A stretch of 64,000 nucleotides of DNA from JAQGMJ01 sp036498945 (GCA_036498945.1 DASYEQ010000012.1:11912-75911), one strand, 5' to 3'. Numbered from the stretch's first letter, positions 34,106 to 42,758 are shown. Program-made: numbers and translations. Notes: generated by a model from the sequence alone, not told the origin.

Positions 34106-36013
34106 CTAAGCCGCGGAACCCACCGCACGCGCCAGCGCGCCGATCAGTTCAGGCAGCGCGCCCGCGCGCACCACGGTAACGCCAGCCAGGTCGTCCGGCA
34201 GGCCGCAATCGTTGGAACACACTACCGGCAGCCCGCGGGCGCGCGCCTGCAACAGCAGGCGCGGCCGGTGTTCCACGAAAGCCGGCAGTGCCACGCAGGC
34301 GACATCGCCCCACATATCGTCCGTCCCCACCGCGCTGGCCTCGATGCCGCGCCAGAAAGCCTCCTGCTCCTGCGCACGGCCCAACACGCGCAGCGGCAGC
34401 GCCAGCTCGCGGCAGGCCTCGCGTAACTCATAAGCGCCCTTGCGCCCCAGTGCGGAAGCCGGAAACAGCACGCCGCCGCCGCGCGCCACCGTGGCCTGCG
34501 GCGGTGAGCGCCACTGCAGTTCCTCGACGCGCGCGGCATAGCGCCCGCGCGCGAAATGCGCCACCGCGCAATGCGGCGTCACCATCGCGGTGGCCGCGTG
34601 CAGCGCCGCCTCCTCGGCTTCGACCAGCGCGGCATCGGCACGAAAGTCGCCGAGGGTGGCCGAATCCGGATGCAGCGCGCAAGCGCGGTCCAGTTGCCCA
34701 TGCAGCATGGCCAGCGGCGATCGGTTGAGCAGCACGGTAATGCACCGCCCGGCCAGCATGCCGGTGATCCAGGCATGCGGCAGCAGGTTGAGCGAGATCA
34801 CCACGTGATCCGCCTCCGGCACCAGGCCGCGCACGCCGGCGCGCGCCAGTGCCGCGTCCAGGCGCAGCAGGCCGCGCTGACGCGCCGCGCCCTGGGCGCC
34901 GAGGAACCGCGTGGTCAGGCCACGCGCCGCAGTGACGAGCGGATGCTCGATCACCTCAAGACCGGGGCGCGCGGCCAGGTCCCAGGCGTACGCGAGGCGG
35001 CCACGGCGCGCGCCATCCAGCGGCACGGCGACCAGGTCGCCGGCCCGCGCGTTGGCCGCGAGCCATTGATTGAACTCCGGCCACATTTCGTCCAGCAGCC
35101 AGGCGGTGCGCGCGGCATGGTGGCGCGGCGCGATGTATTCGGCGCAATCCTGCTTGGCGCAGGCGATGCAGTCGTGCGCGGCTTCGGCGGCCGCCTTGGC
35201 AAGGCCTTGCACCACCGCGCGGCCGGCGGCAATTTTCAACCCTGGCCCGGCGGGCGCGGCCACTGGCACCGCCTGGCGCAGACGCAGGCGCACCTCCAGG
35301 TGCGTGGCGGTCAATGTCACCTCCAGCCGGCAATCGGCGCTGGCGCGAAAGCGCAGGTCGATGTAATTCCAGAACACCGTGGCATCCAGCCCGCGCTCGG
35401 CCAGCGAGCCGGGGACGATGCGCGAATGCGCGTGGCGCTCGACGATCTGCATGCCGGCTTCAAGCGCGGCGGCATAGAGCGCGTTCGACAGCTGGCACAG
35501 GCCGCCACCGACGGAGGCCACCATGCAGCCCTCGCGCAACTCGCGCCCCGCAACATAGCCGCGCGCCCGGCCGGGCCGCCCCAGCGCGCGCCAGAAGCTG
35601 AACACCGCGCCGGCAGGTATCATCAGGCCGTTCAAACGGCGCGCGGCCACGCGCAGGTTTTGCACCTTGCCGGCGGTAAGTTTCCATTCGGCGGCGCCGA
35701 CGTTCCATAGCGGCGTGCGCGAGGCGCCGGCCAGCACCGGCCATTGCGCCGTAGCCGTAGCCGTAGCAAAAGCCGCAGCACGCTTCGTCGGCGCGATCAC
35801 GCCGCGCCCGACGGGCATCCGAGCCCCCTGCCCGGTGATGTTGCGCAGCCCGCGCAGCAGGCGCAGGCGGCTCGCGCGCAGGCCGAACCAGGCGCGGCGC
35901 AAGCGCGAATCGACGGCGCCGCGCTCGGCAAAGCGCGCGGCAGATGAAAAGTGCGGCGGGATATCCACGGCTTCAGGTTTCGGACGGCTGTACCAGTTGC
36001 ATTTGACCAACAC
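34106..36013 (-). CDS. VanW-domain protein fused to a glycosyltransferase-like C-terminal region
   Basis: A 635-residue protein. Residues about 100-255 form a VanW domain: LNGLMIPAGAVFSFWRALG and SVGGGLCQLSNALYAAALEA (167-186), the family hallmark. A Cys cluster C282-x2-C285-x4-C290 follows. Residues about 300-635 look like a GT-B-type glycosyltransferase: WITGMLAGRCITVLLNRSP, TAMVTPHCAVAHFARG, and a C-terminal ARGLPVVCSNDCGLPDDLAGVTV donor-site-like block. There is no signal peptide or membrane helix, unlike Gram-positive VanW proteins. The start is GTG at 36013. The cell-envelope role is inference. It diverges from the dynamin-like gene across about 300 bases. Confidence 0.72.
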   Translation of the reverse strand: MLVKCNWYSRPKPEAVDIPPHFSSAARFAERGAVDSRLRRAWFGLRASRLRLLRGLRNITGQGARMPVGRGVIAPTKRAAAFATATATAQWPVLAGASRTPLWNVGAAEWKLTAGKVQNLRVAARRLNGLMIPAGAVFSFWRALGRPGRARGYVAGRELREGCMVASVGGGLCQLSNALYAAALEAGMQIVERHAHSRIVPGSLAERGLDATVFWNYIDLRFRASADCRLEVTLTATHLEVRLRLRQAVPVAAPAGPGLKIAAGRAVVQGLAKAAAEAAHDCIACAKQDCAEYIAPRHHAARTAWLLDEMWPEFNQWLAANARAGDLVAVPLDGARRGRLAYAWDLAARPGLEVIEHPLVTAARGLTTRFLGAQGAARQRGLLRLDAALARAGVRGLVPEADHVVISLNLLPHAWITGMLAGRCITVLLNRSPLAMLHGQLDRACALHPDSATLGDFRADAALVEAEEAALHAATAMVTPHCAVAHFARGRYAARVEELQWRSPPQATVARGGGVLFPASALGRKGAYELREACRELALPLRVLGRAQEQEAFWRGIEASAVGTDDMWGDVACVALPAFVEHRPRLLLQARARGLPVVCSNDCGLPDDLAGVTVVRAGALPELIGALARAVGSAA

Positions 36014-36310
36014 TTGGGCGCCCCGTCAAACCGCTGGTCACCCCCGTACGTGCCTCCTCGCATATTGCCCGGTATACTCTGGCAAAGCATGGAAATCGTG
36101 TGGCAAATCAAGCCTTTATTCGGGCTTTTTCGCTTGCCCTGGAGGCTTGGTGCCAGCAAAATGAGCGGCCCATGCGATAATGTGTCAAGCGCAAAATTGC
36201 GGCGCAGACCATGAATCGGGCGCATGAGGGTAGCGGCAGGCGCCAACGCGCTGTCGCTAGTGGGAAACGATAGCGCGCCGGGCGCGCCTTGGGTAGAAGT
36301 TGGGGGAGCA

Positions 36311-38287
36311 GTGAACAGCGTTAATCTGGTCGAGCGGTTTCAGCTATACAGCTCATGGCGGTTCGCCGTCGGCCAGGCGGTCACGCGCTTTCGCGACTGG
36401 ATTTCCGAAGCCGGCCTGATCGACACCGCCTCCGCCTCGCGCATCAACCGCGTGCTCGAGCGTTTGCAGGAAGACAAGCTGTCGATCGCCTTTGTCGCCG
36501 AGTTCTCGCGCGGCAAGTCCGAGCTGATCAACGCCATCTTTTTCGCCGATTACGGCCGCCGCATCCTGCCTTCTTCCGCCGGGCGCACCACGATGTGCCC
36601 GACCGAGCTGATGTACACCGAAGGCGAGACGCCCGAACTGCGCCTGCTACCGATCGAGACCCGCGCGAAAACAGCCAGCGTTTCCGAATACAAGCAATAC
36701 CGCGACGAGTGGATCCGCCACCCGCTCGACACCAGCTCCGGCGATGCCATGCTGGCCGCCTTCAAGCACGTCAGCCAGGTCAAGCGCGTGCCGGTGGAAC
36801 TGGCCAAGCAGCTGGCGCTCTACGACGAGAAAGACCCGGACCAGAGAAGCGCCGTCGGCCAGGACGGCCTGATCGAAATTCCCTGCTGGCGCCACGCGGT
36901 GATCAACTTCCCGCATCCGCTGCTGGCGCAGGGCCTGGTGATCCTCGACACACCGGGGCTGAACGCCATCGGCTCGGAGCCGGAGCTCACGCTCAACCTG
37001 ATTCCCTCCGCGCACGCCGTGCTGTTCGTGCTGGCGGCTGACACCGGCGTCACCAAGTCCGACATCCAGGTGTGGCGCGAGCACATCGGCGGCGCCGAGG
37101 GCAGCAAGCGCGCGCGCATGGTGGTGCTGAACAAGATCGACGGCCTGTGGGACGAACTCAAGACCCAGGTCGAGATCGACGCGGAAATCGACAAGCAGGC
37201 CAGCCAGGTGGCTTCGATGCTCGGCCTGGAGACGCGCAATGTCTTCCCGATCTCGGCGCAAAAGGGCCTGGTGGCGAAAGTCCACAGCGACCCCAAGCTG
37301 CTCGCCAAGAGCCGCCTGCCGCGGCTTGAAACGGCGCTGTCGGAAGAGCTGATCCCCGCCAAGCAGGACATCGTGCGCGACTTCGTCGCCGCCGAGATGC
37401 GCGACGCGGTGGCCGCCAACCAGATCCTGCTGGCCACGCGCGTCAACAACGTCAAGGACCAGCTGCGCGAACTCGAAGAGCTGCAAGGCAAGAACGAGGA
37501 CGTGATGCAGCACATGCTGCAGCGCGTGCGCATCGAGAAGGAAACCTTTGAGAAAAGCCTGCTGCAGTTCGCCGCCACCCGCAGCGTACTGGCGCGCAGC
37601 ACCGACCGCCTGTTCCAGCACCTGGGGATGGAAGCCTACCGCGACCAGGTGAAGGCGACCAACGCCGCCATCGACGGCGCCGCCTTTTCCTCCGGGGTGC
37701 TGGAGGCAATGCGCAGCTTCTTCAAGGACAACCGCGAACTGTTCGAGCATACCAACACCGTGGTGGGCGAGATTGCCACCATGATGCAGGCGATGTACAA
37801 GAAATTCGGCGGCGAATTCGGCCTGCGCCTGGCCGCCCCGGTGCAGTTCTCGATGCTGCGTTATCTCAAGGAAATCGATCGCGTCGAAGACAGCTTCAAC
37901 AAGCGCTTTGGCGCGATGAGCATGATCACCGAGTACAAGAAGGGCATCGCCACCCGCTTCTTCGGCGTGGTTGCCTCGCGCATCAAGACCGCCTTTGAAG
38001 TCGCCAATCGCGATGCCGAGGCCTGGCTCAAGGCAGTGATGAACCCGCTGGAATCGCAGATCAAGGAGCGCCAGCAGCAGCTGCGCCGCCGCCTGGACTC
38101 GATCAAGCGCATCCACGACGCTACCGATACCCTGGAAGACCGCGTGCAGGAACTGCGCGACACCGAAAAGCAGATGACCGGGCAGGTGGTGGCGCTGGAC
38201 CATCTGCGCCAGGAAATGAATTCCATGCTGGCGCAGGACATGATCACCTCGGTCGACGGCGAAGCCGGATTTGACCTGAGTCTGTAG
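36311..38287 (+). CDS. bacterial dynamin-like GTPase
   Basis: A 658-residue large GTPase. G1 is AEFSRGKS (about 63-70), G2 RTTMCPTEL (about 92-100), G3 DTPG (about 213-216) and G4 NKID (about 274-277). After the GTPase core comes a long helical stalk with coiled-coil character (400-440 and 590-640), as in bacterial dynamin-like proteins that remodel membrane. There is no clear membrane helix. The start is taken as GTG at 36311 because GGGGGAG lies just upstream; an in-frame ATG at 36224 would add 29 residues. A single copy is present, not the tandem pair seen elsewhere. A 3' module and terminator follow. Confidence 0.85.
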   Translation: MNSVNLVERFQLYSSWRFAVGQAVTRFRDWISEAGLIDTASASRINRVLERLQEDKLSIAFVAEFSRGKSELINAIFFADYGRRILPSSAGRTTMCPTELMYTEGETPELRLLPIETRAKTASVSEYKQYRDEWIRHPLDTSSGDAMLAAFKHVSQVKRVPVELAKQLALYDEKDPDQRSAVGQDGLIEIPCWRHAVINFPHPLLAQGLVILDTPGLNAIGSEPELTLNLIPSAHAVLFVLAADTGVTKSDIQVWREHIGGAEGSKRARMVVLNKIDGLWDELKTQVEIDAEIDKQASQVASMLGLETRNVFPISAQKGLVAKVHSDPKLLAKSRLPRLETALSEELIPAKQDIVRDFVAAEMRDAVAANQILLATRVNNVKDQLRELEELQGKNEDVMQHMLQRVRIEKETFEKSLLQFAATRSVLARSTDRLFQHLGMEAYRDQVKATNAAIDGAAFSSGVLEAMRSFFKDNRELFEHTNTVVGEIATMMQAMYKKFGGEFGLRLAAPVQFSMLRYLKEIDRVEDSFNKRFGAMSMITEYKKGIATRFFGVVASRIKTAFEVANRDAEAWLKAVMNPLESQIKERQQQLRRRLDSIKRIHDATDTLEDRVQELRDTEKQMTGQVVALDHLRQEMNSMLAQDMITSVDGEAGFDLSL

Positions 38288-38380
38288 CGCGCAAAAGTAA
38301 AAGCCTACTTTTTCGCGGGCTTGATCCGCAAAAAACCGCCGGCAGAGCCGGTCGATTTTTTGGACTTAAAGACCACGAAC
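38288..38380 (+). repeat. two-hairpin 3'-UTR module, copy B (after the dynamin-like gene)
   Basis: It begins at the base after the stop codon. Hairpin 1 (38288-38317) has CGCG and AAAAGTA paired with TACTTTT and CGCG, with one C/T mismatch. Hairpin 2 (38330-38361) has inner CCGGC/GCCGG around AGA and outer A/T tracts. An A-rich spacer leads to the terminator at 38381. Its bases align with copy A along nearly the whole length. Confidence 0.8.
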
Positions 38381-38408
38381 AAAAACGGACACTATGGTGT
38401 CCGTTTTT
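38381..38408. terminator. bidirectional intrinsic terminator
   Basis: AAAAACGGACAC and GTGTCCGTTTTT pair perfectly around TATG. It separates the converging dynamin-like (+) and ferredoxin (-) genes and ends the copy B module. Confidence 0.93.
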
Positions 38409-38423
38409 GTTTTCCGGCCTTTC

Positions 38424-38678
38424 TCACGCCGGTTTGCCGGTCAGCTTCAGGTACTTCGCATAAAGCTGCTCATGGGTCTCGGCAAACGCAGGATTGAGCG
38501 GAATGCAATCGACCGGGCACACCTGCTGGCACTGCGGCTCATCGTAGTGGCCGACGCACTGCGTGCATTTGTTCGGGTCGATGACGTAGATTTCCTCCCC
38601 CATCGAGATCGCCTCGTTGGGGCATTCCGGCTCGCATACGTCGCAATTGATGCACTCGTCAGTAATCATGAGTGCCAT
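38424..38678 (-). CDS. 2[4Fe-4S] ferredoxin (YfhL type)
   Basis: An 84-residue ferredoxin. CINCDVCEPECPNEAI is the first cluster motif and CTQCVGHYDEPQCQQVCPVDCI the second, with the inserted loop typical of the YfhL/Alvin-type ferredoxins. It ends with a C-terminal helix. It carries electrons at low potential in the cytoplasm, and the partner is unknown. It follows coaD by 10 bases, an arrangement conserved in betaproteobacteria (rsmD-coaD-fdx). Confidence 0.92.
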   Translation of the reverse strand: MALMITDECINCDVCEPECPNEAISMGEEIYVIDPNKCTQCVGHYDEPQCQQVCPVDCIPLNPAFAETHEQLYAKYLKLTGKPA

Positions 38679-38688
38679 ACGGAACTCC

Positions 38689-39180
38689 TTACTCCTTGGC
38701 CGTCTTCGCCAGCTTGTCGTCCAGCCACCTTTTCACCGAGGGCGAAACGAACTTGCTGACATCCCCGCCCAGCGTCGCGATTTCGCGCACCAGGGTGGCG
38801 GAAACAAATTGATAGTTCTCGGACGGCGTCATGAACACGGTCTCGACATCCGGCATCAGTTGGCGGTTCATGCCGGCCAGCTGGAACTCGTATTCGAAGT
38901 CCGACACCGCGCGCAGGCCACGCAGGATCACCTTGGCGCCGTGCTCCTTGACGAAATGCACCAGGAGGCCGCGAAAAGCCTCGACCTTCACATTCGGATA
39001 AGGCGCCAGCGCCTCGCGCGCGATCTGCAAGCGTTCATCCAGAGTGAACATCGGGCGCTTGCTGCGGCTGTCGGCCACCGCGATCAGCACTTCGTCGTAC
39101 AACAGCGAAGCGCGGCGAAACAGGTCTTCATGGCCGCGCGTCAGCGGATCGAAGGTGCCGGGGTAGATTGCCTTGACCAT
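38689..39180 (-). CDS. coaD: phosphopantetheine adenylyltransferase CoaD
   Basis: A 163-residue nucleotidyltransferase, the penultimate step of coenzyme A synthesis: 4'-phosphopantetheine plus ATP to dephospho-CoA. AIYPGTFDPLTRGHEDLFRRA carries the TxxH motif, VILRGLRAVSDFEYEFQ the substrate region and SENYQFVSATLVREIA the ISSTxxR-like motif. Two adjacent ATGs occur (39183, 39180); the second has the better spacing from GAGAG. It is followed by the ferredoxin gene and preceded by rsmD on the same strand. Confidence 0.95.
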   Translation of the reverse strand: MVKAIYPGTFDPLTRGHEDLFRRASLLYDEVLIAVADSRSKRPMFTLDERLQIAREALAPYPNVKVEAFRGLLVHFVKEHGAKVILRGLRAVSDFEYEFQLAGMNRQLMPDVETVFMTPSENYQFVSATLVREIATLGGDVSKFVSPSVKRWLDDKLAKTAKE

Positions 39181-39269
39181 CATATTCTCTCTCGGCAACC
39201 AGGGTTGCCGTCTCCTTTACATGGACCCGCCGCGCACTTCTTTAAAGGTGGGGGTCGCGCCTGGATTGA

Positions 39270-39842
39270 CTACAAAACCCTTTCGATCAGATGGTAATGC
39301 ACGGCGCCGGCACGGCCACTTTTGCGCACCTGCCAGGGCGCCGGCGGCGCAAGTTCAGCCTCGCTCTCCGCATAGACTACGCCGTCCTCGGCCAATACGT
39401 CCTGCAGTGGCGCCCAAAGCTTCGCAAACCAGTCCTGCTTGAAAGGGGGATCGCAAAACACCACGTCGTAGCGCTGATTGTTGGATTTGTCGCACTCGCT
39501 GCGTTGCAGCAAAAATTGTAACGCATCCTGGCCCAGGAGTTCGAGACGCTCGCCCGCCTGCAAGGCCTGCGCATTCCTGGCGAGCGCGGCACGGACCTTG
39601 CCATCGCGCTCTATCATGGTCACGCGCTTCGCATTGCGCGACAGCGCCTCGAAACCCAGCGCGCCGCTGCCGGCGAAAAGATCCAGGCAGGCCTTGCCGG
39701 TCAAGTCCTGCCCCAGCCAGTTGAACAGCGTGCCGCGCACGCGATCGCCCGTCGGGCGCAAGCCCGGCGCGTCGGGAAAGGTGATGAGGCGGCTGCGCCA
39801 TTGGCCGCCGATGATGCGCACCTGGTTCACGGCAGGCTTCAA
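39270..39842 (-). CDS. rsmD: 16S rRNA (guanine966-N2)-methyltransferase RsmD
   Basis: A 190-residue Rossmann methyltransferase acting on the 30S subunit. RIIGGQWRSRLITFPD and GLRPTGDRVRGTLFNWL are the N-terminal RsmD blocks, CLDLFAGSGALGFEALSR is SAM motif I, and VVFCDPPF the DPPF catalytic motif (motif IV). It methylates G966 using SAM. The gene follows the M16 pair by 78 bases and precedes coaD by 89. Confidence 0.93.
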   Translation of the reverse strand: MKPAVNQVRIIGGQWRSRLITFPDAPGLRPTGDRVRGTLFNWLGQDLTGKACLDLFAGSGALGFEALSRNAKRVTMIERDGKVRAALARNAQALQAGERLELLGQDALQFLLQRSECDKSNNQRYDVVFCDPPFKQDWFAKLWAPLQDVLAEDGVVYAESEAELAPPAPWQVRKSGRAGAVHYHLIERVL

Positions 39843-39920
39843 AAAAGGAAAGGCCGCAGGGTAACTGATTGCGGCCTGCCTTGGAACTACAGGGGCGCCC
39901 GTTGCGGCGCCCCCGCCACG

Positions 39921-41219
39921 TTATTGCGGCGCGCCCACCACGACGGAAGCCAGCGCATCCGGATGCACCCGCTTGGCAAAGTCCGCCTTCACCTCGGCCA
40001 CCGTCACCTTTTTCACCTGGTCGGTCCAGGTGTCGAGGTAATTCAGCGGCAGGTTGTAAAAGCCGATCACCGCGAGATTGTCGAGCAGCTTGCGGTTGTT
40101 GTCGATGCGCAGGGGAAAGCCGCCGATCAGGTTGTCCTTCGCCGCCTGCAATTCCTTCGGCGTAGGGCCGTTGGCGACGTAATCCGCCACCACGCGCTTG
40201 ACGATGGCAAGCGCCTCGTCCACCTGCTCCTTCTTGGTCTGCAGGCCGATCTGGAACGGCCCCTCTTCCTTCAGCGGCATGAAGTAGCTGTAGACGCTAT
40301 AGGCCAGGCCGCGCTTTTCGCGCACTTCATGCATCAGGCGCGAGACAAAACCGCCGCCGCCCAGCACGTAGTTGCCCACCAGCAGGGGAAAGAAATCCGG
40401 GTCGCCGCGCTTGAGCGCCGGCGCGCCGATCAGTACGTGCGCCTGCGAGGCCGGGTGCGGAATGCGGATCGGCCTGGTGTCGGGCGCGCCGATCGGCGGC
40501 AGCGTCGGCGGCGTCGCGCCCGCCGGCAGATTGGCGGTGAGCTGGTCGGCGATGGTCTCGGCCTCGGCGCGCGAAATGTCGCCGATCATCGTCACCACCG
40601 CGCGCCTGGCCGTGTAATTGGCGTTGTAGAACGCTTCGATATCGGCGCGGGAGATCGCGGCAACGCTTTGCTCGGTCGGGTCCAGCCCGTAGGGGTGGGT
40701 GCCGTACAGCGCCTTGTCGAAGGCGCGGCTGGCGATCGACTCCGGCTTGGTCTCGTCTTCCTTCAGCGCGGCGATGCTGCGGTCCTTTTCGCGCGCCAGC
40801 ACATTCTCCGGAAAGGTCGGCGTCTGCAGGATGCCGGCGAACAGCTTGAGTGCCGCATTGCGCTCCGCCGCCGAGGAGAGCGTGCGCAGCGAAGCCCCGG
40901 CGCGGTCATTGTCCGCAGAACCGCCGCGCTGCGCGCCGACATCGGCAAAGCCGTTGGCGATCGCCTCCTCGTCCATGCCCGTGGTACCCAGGCCCAGCAT
41001 GCCGTTGGTCATTCCCGACAGCCCGCTCTTGTCCGCCGGGTCATAGCGCGCCCCGGCGTCGAAATCAATGTTCACATCCAGCATCGGAATGCTGCGGCTT
41101 TCGACAAACAGCACCTTGGCGCCGCTTTTCGAAGTCCAGCTTTGCACGGGAAGCGCCGCCTGCGCCACGCCCGCTACCGTTAGGGCAGCCACGGCCCAGA
41201 AACTTTGCATCAGCCTCAT
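39921..41219 (-). CDS. M16 family peptidase-like protein lacking the zinc motif
   Basis: A 432-residue exported protein (signal peptide about 1-21, ending AQA) with the two M16 half-domains. Where catalytic members have HxxEH, this one has a GLSGMTNGML-type sequence, so it cannot bind the zinc. The C-terminal half keeps REKRGLAYSVYSYF, the R/Y substrate motif. This fits the known two-subunit M16B arrangement, where one chain supplies the zinc site and the other the R/Y motif. Its partner is directly upstream (41343-42758). A 3' module lies between them. Confidence 0.85.
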   Translation of the reverse strand: MRLMQSFWAVAALTVAGVAQAALPVQSWTSKSGAKVLFVESRSIPMLDVNIDFDAGARYDPADKSGLSGMTNGMLGLGTTGMDEEAIANGFADVGAQRGGSADNDRAGASLRTLSSAAERNAALKLFAGILQTPTFPENVLAREKDRSIAALKEDETKPESIASRAFDKALYGTHPYGLDPTEQSVAAISRADIEAFYNANYTARRAVVTMIGDISRAEAETIADQLTANLPAGATPPTLPPIGAPDTRPIRIPHPASQAHVLIGAPALKRGDPDFFPLLVGNYVLGGGGFVSRLMHEVREKRGLAYSVYSYFMPLKEEGPFQIGLQTKKEQVDEALAIVKRVVADYVANGPTPKELQAAKDNLIGGFPLRIDNNRKLLDNLAVIGFYNLPLNYLDTWTDQVKKVTVAEVKADFAKRVHPDALASVVVGAPQ

Positions 41220-41233
41220 CGAAGGCTCCTAAG

Positions 41234-41342
41234 ATTTTTCGTTGCTTTTTCGTTCAAAAAATCGACTGCGCATTTACGAAAATGCGGCCGGCGATTTTCT
41301 GCAAATCAGAATCAGGCACAAGTAGGTTTTTACTTTTGCCTG
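41234..41342 (-). repeat. two-hairpin 3'-UTR module, copy E (operon-internal, no terminator)
   Basis: Read on - after the stop of the zinc-bearing M16 gene. Hairpin 1 (41341-41314) pairs AGGCAAAAGTA with TACTTGTGCCT, one mismatch. Hairpin 2 keeps the outer AAAATCG/CGATTTT frame but its inner stem is longer and ends in a TCGT-type loop. The A-rich GAACGAAAAAGCAACGAAAAA spacer is kept, but no terminator follows, and the next M16 gene begins about 14 bases on. Confidence 0.75.
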
Positions 41343-42758
41343 TCAATCACTGCGCATCCCCTTCGGCGGCGGACCTTTCTTTTCCGTGATCGGCAGCGGC
41401 GTCAGGGTCGCCACCGTCAAGGTGTCGTCGCCGAAGTATTTCTTCGCCACCGCCTGCACCTGCTCGGCGGTCACCGCCTTGAGCTTGTCCAGGATCAGCG
41501 GAATCTTCTTGTGTGAAATGCCGGCCATCTCGTATTGCGCTATTTCCATCGCCTGGCCGAAGATGGAATCGCGCTTGTACACCTGCGCTGCCACCACCTG
41601 CGCCTTCACGCGCTTCAGTTCCGCCTCGGTCACGCCCTGGTCGGCAACCTTTTGCACCTCGCTGCGCAACGCCGCCTCCAGGTCGTTCACGGTCTTGCCG
41701 TCCGCCGGCACGCCCTCCAGCGAGAACATGGTGGGCCCGCGAGCAGTGCTGTCGTAGCCGGCGCCCGCTTCATGGGCGACGCGCTGGTCGCGAATCAGGT
41801 CCTTGGTGATGCGCGCGCCGTCGTAGCCGTCGAGAATCGCCGCCAGCACTTCCAGTGCATAAGGATCGGTGTCGGCTTCCACGTTCGCCAGTTTCGGCAC
41901 CTGCCAGCCCATGATCAAGTAGGGCAATTCGGCCGGCGCCTTGACGTTGATGCGGCGGATGCCCTGCTGCGCCGGCTCGTCTTGCGGCTTGCGCTCCGGC
42001 AAGGTCTTGGCCTTGATGCCGCCATAGTATTTTTTCGCCAATGCCACCACGTCAGCCGCCTTCACGTCGCCGATCACGATCAGCACCGCGTTGTTGGGCG
42101 CATACCAGGTGTTGTACCACTTGCGCGCATCCGCCCCGGTCATGGTCTCGAGGTCGCGCATCCAGCCGATCACCGGATGATGATAGGGGTTCGCCATGTA
42201 GGCGGCCGCCTGCTCCTGCTCATACAGCAGGGCGCGCGGCTGGTCGTCGGTGCGCCAGCGGCGCTCCTCCATCACCACCTTGATTTCCTTGGCGAACTCG
42301 GCGTCCGTCAGGTTCAGGTTGGCCATCCGGTCCGATTCCAGCTTCATCACCAGTTCGAGGCGGCTCTTGTGGATCTGCTGGAAATAGGCGGTGAAGTCGC
42401 GGTTGGTGAACGCATTCTCGCGCCCGCCTGCCGCTGCCACGCGATTGGAAAACTCGCCCGGCGGCACCGTTTTCGTGCCCTTGAACATCATGTGTTCGAG
42501 GATGTGCGCCACGCCGGTGGTGCCGTTGAACTCGTCCATGCTGCCGGCGCGGTACCAGACCATGTGCGCAATCGTCGGCGCCCGGTGGTCTTCCTTGACG
42601 ATCACCTTCAGGCCGTTGGCCAGCGTGGTCTCATAGGTGTCGCCGGCGGCAGCGGAGGCTATTGGCGCTGCGGGCGCGGGCGCCGGCGCGGCCAGGGCCG
42701 GGCCGGCGGCCAGCAGCGCGACGCCCAGCAGGCTGCGGAAAACAAGGTTTTTTTTCAT
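41343..42758 (-). CDS. M16 family zinc metallopeptidase, catalytic subunit
   Basis: A 471-residue exported protease (signal peptide about 1-24, ending ALAA). GVAHILEHMMFKGT holds the inverted zinc motif HxxEH, and the downstream Glu lies in EIKVVMEERRWRTDDQPRA. The C-terminal half is the inactive partner fold. It should degrade peptides in the periplasm with the zinc-less subunit at 39921-41219. The start at 42758 precedes a clear signal peptide; upstream frame residues are not convincing. It diverges from ftsY across 276 bases. Confidence 0.9.
   Translation of the reverse strand: MKKNLVFRSLLGVALLAAGPALAAPAPAPAAPIASAAAGDTYETTLANGLKVIVKEDHRAPTIAHMVWYRAGSMDEFNGTTGVAHILEHMMFKGTKTVPPGEFSNRVAAAGGRENAFTNRDFTAYFQQIHKSRLELVMKLESDRMANLNLTDAEFAKEIKVVMEERRWRTDDQPRALLYEQEQAAAYMANPYHHPVIGWMRDLETMTGADARKWYNTWYAPNNAVLIVIGDVKAADVVALAKKYYGGIKAKTLPERKPQDEPAQQGIRRINVKAPAELPYLIMGWQVPKLANVEADTDPYALEVLAAILDGYDGARITKDLIRDQRVAHEAGAGYDSTARGPTMFSLEGVPADGKTVNDLEAALRSEVQKVADQGVTEAELKRVKAQVVAAQVYKRDSIFGQAMEIAQYEMAGISHKKIPLILDKLKAVTAEQVQAVAKKYFGDDTLTVATLTPLPITEKKGPPPKGMRSD

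Noticed and set aside
34106..36013. Vancomycin resistance gene
   Set aside because: A VanW domain alone does not give resistance, no vanHAX-type genes are present, and Gram-negative cells are already impermeable to vancomycin.
36110..36135. Hairpin AAGCC/GGCTT followed by T residues in the VanW-dynamin gap
   Set aside because: It has a five-base stem with an eight-base loop and lies between divergent genes, where a terminator would have no transcript to end.
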